Position numbers and translations under genes: made by a program. Positions 63,490 through 64,000 of a stretch of 64,000 nucleotides of DNA are shown here, in pieces. Every line of letters begins with the position of its first letter. The stretch's first letter is position 1. The stretch covers positions 620,001 through 684,000 of the forward strand of contig NZ_LR882982.1 of NCBI RefSeq assembly GCF_904831005.1, given 5' to 3'. The notes beneath the pieces were generated by a model. That model worked only from the letters and a program-made list of their open reading frames with translations. It was not told where the DNA came from and ran no database searches. The stretch is from Microbacterium hydrocarbonoxydans. GTDB taxonomy: Bacteria > Actinomycetota > Actinomycetes > Actinomycetales > Microbacteriaceae.

Positions 63490-64000
63490 ATGGCCGACGT
63501 GACAGAACCTCGCTCGGGAATCGCTGAACGCCTCTCGCAGATGATCCAGCTGCAGACTGTGTCGGCCGAGCTCGAGGCGCGGGGCCCCGAGCCCTTCGAG
63601 CGCTTCGTCGCTCTGATCGCGGAGCTGTACCCGCTCGTGCACGAGCGCCTCACGCTCGAGCGGCACACCGACTTCGGACTCCTCTTCCACTGGTCGGGCA
63701 GGGATGCCGACGCGCCGGGGCCGCTCGTGCTCATGGCCCACTACGACGTGGTCCCGGTGGATGAGAGCGACGCCTGGACGCATCCGCCGTTCGCCGGGGT
63801 CATCGCCGACGGCATCGTCTACGGGCGCGGCGCTCTCGATGACAAGGGTCCGCTGATCGTCGTGCTCGAGGCGGTCGAGAACCTGCTCGCCAAGGGGTTC
63901 GTCCCCGCGCGTGACGTGTATCTCTCGTTCGGCGGCAATGAAGAGACCTTCGGACGGGCGGCTGAAGAGATCGCGCGTGTGCTCCGCGAGCGCGGGATCA
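63490..64000 (+). CDS. M20 family metallopeptidase, N-terminal part (runs off window)
   Basis: The frame is open from ATG 63490 to the window end, giving 170 residues; a GTG at 63499 is also possible. Zinc-site motifs of the M20 family are present: LMAHYDVVPV (HxD), GRGALDDKGP (Asp), and the FGGNEETFGR Glu pair. The length of the N-terminal part and these motifs fit the carnosinase/dipeptidase-like (M20A) group. The C-terminal half lies outside the window. Confidence 0.85.
   Translation, partial: MADVTEPRSGIAERLSQMIQLQTVSAELEARGPEPFERFVALIAELYPLVHERLTLERHTDFGLLFHWSGRDADAPGPLVLMAHYDVVPVDESDAWTHPPFAGVIADGIVYGRGALDDKGPLIVVLEAVENLLAKGFVPARDVYLSFGGNEETFGRAAEEIARVLRERGI

Overview
The window is high-GC chromosomal DNA, most likely from an actinobacterium of the Microbacteriaceae (Microbacterium-like). 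This rests on gene content and family resemblance (CmtR/CsoR-type metal regulators, DUF6153, DUF7882-type small proteins, an iron box of the IdeR/DtxR kind, a treX-treY-treZ operon) and on leaderless or GTG-started genes; no 16S or taxonomic marker is present. No rRNA, tRNA or CRISPR array was seen.

Layout. (1) 1-2.9 kb: gene remnants (an open partial ORF, a CGNR zinc-finger fragment) and one intact, unusual membrane protein with a 13-residue beta-helix-like repeat. (2) 2.9-8.2 kb: a copper-resistance module on the minus strand (CsoR, HMA chaperone, CopB-type ATPase, DUF6153 protein, DUF305 lipoprotein, Asp-box propeller lipoprotein) with a perfect CsoR operator. (3) 8.2-14.2 kb: an arsenic and cadmium/lead-type module (ArsB/Acr3-like BASS transporter, ArsC, ArsR-phosphatase fusion, aquaporin, flavin disulfide reductase, small thioredoxin-like protein, CmtR-like repressor, CDF transporter). 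Modules 2 and 3 are bounded by three copies of a non-coding element built on the palindrome AAACGATCGTTT; the first two also share a tail at fixed distance. (4) 14.5-21.2 kb: accessory island with two candidate toxin-antitoxin or defence cassettes: an antitoxin-like protein + HAD/MbcA-like fusion + PIN-like protein, and a ParA-like ATPase + PIN nuclease pair, followed by a repeated motif that looks like an insertion-sequence relic.

(5) 21.2-31.4 kb: a LacI-controlled glycan-use locus (secreted beta-helix protein, ABC sugar importer, GH99-like protein, GH78 alpha-L-rhamnosidase, LacI repressor) with CTAAACGTTTAG-type operators at both ends. (6) 31.5-32.9 kb: an uncharacterised membrane protein. 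(7) 33.2-41.3 kb: DUF2243/CtaG pair, SLC13-type permease, ABC-2 exporter, serine hydrolase and a DesK/DesR-like two-component system; the kinase has an exact 81-bp in-frame tandem duplication at its start. (8) 41.3-45.3 kb: an iron-siderophore ABC importer behind an iron box. (9) 45.3-52.8 kb: two DUF7882-like paralogues, a sortase-type surface protein, a small multidrug export protein, a second two-component system, a second CmtR-like/CDF pair and a GNAT acetyltransferase. (10) 52.8-64 kb: core metabolism (treX-treY-treZ trehalose synthesis from glycogen, threonine synthase, VOC protein, thioredoxin-like protein, DUF1801, FUSC, and the start of an M20 peptidase that runs off the window).

Regions 1-4 look like horizontally acquired cargo; regions 7-10 look like stable chromosome with tightly overlapped operons. 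All product names come from reading the translated sequences; nothing was searched against a database.
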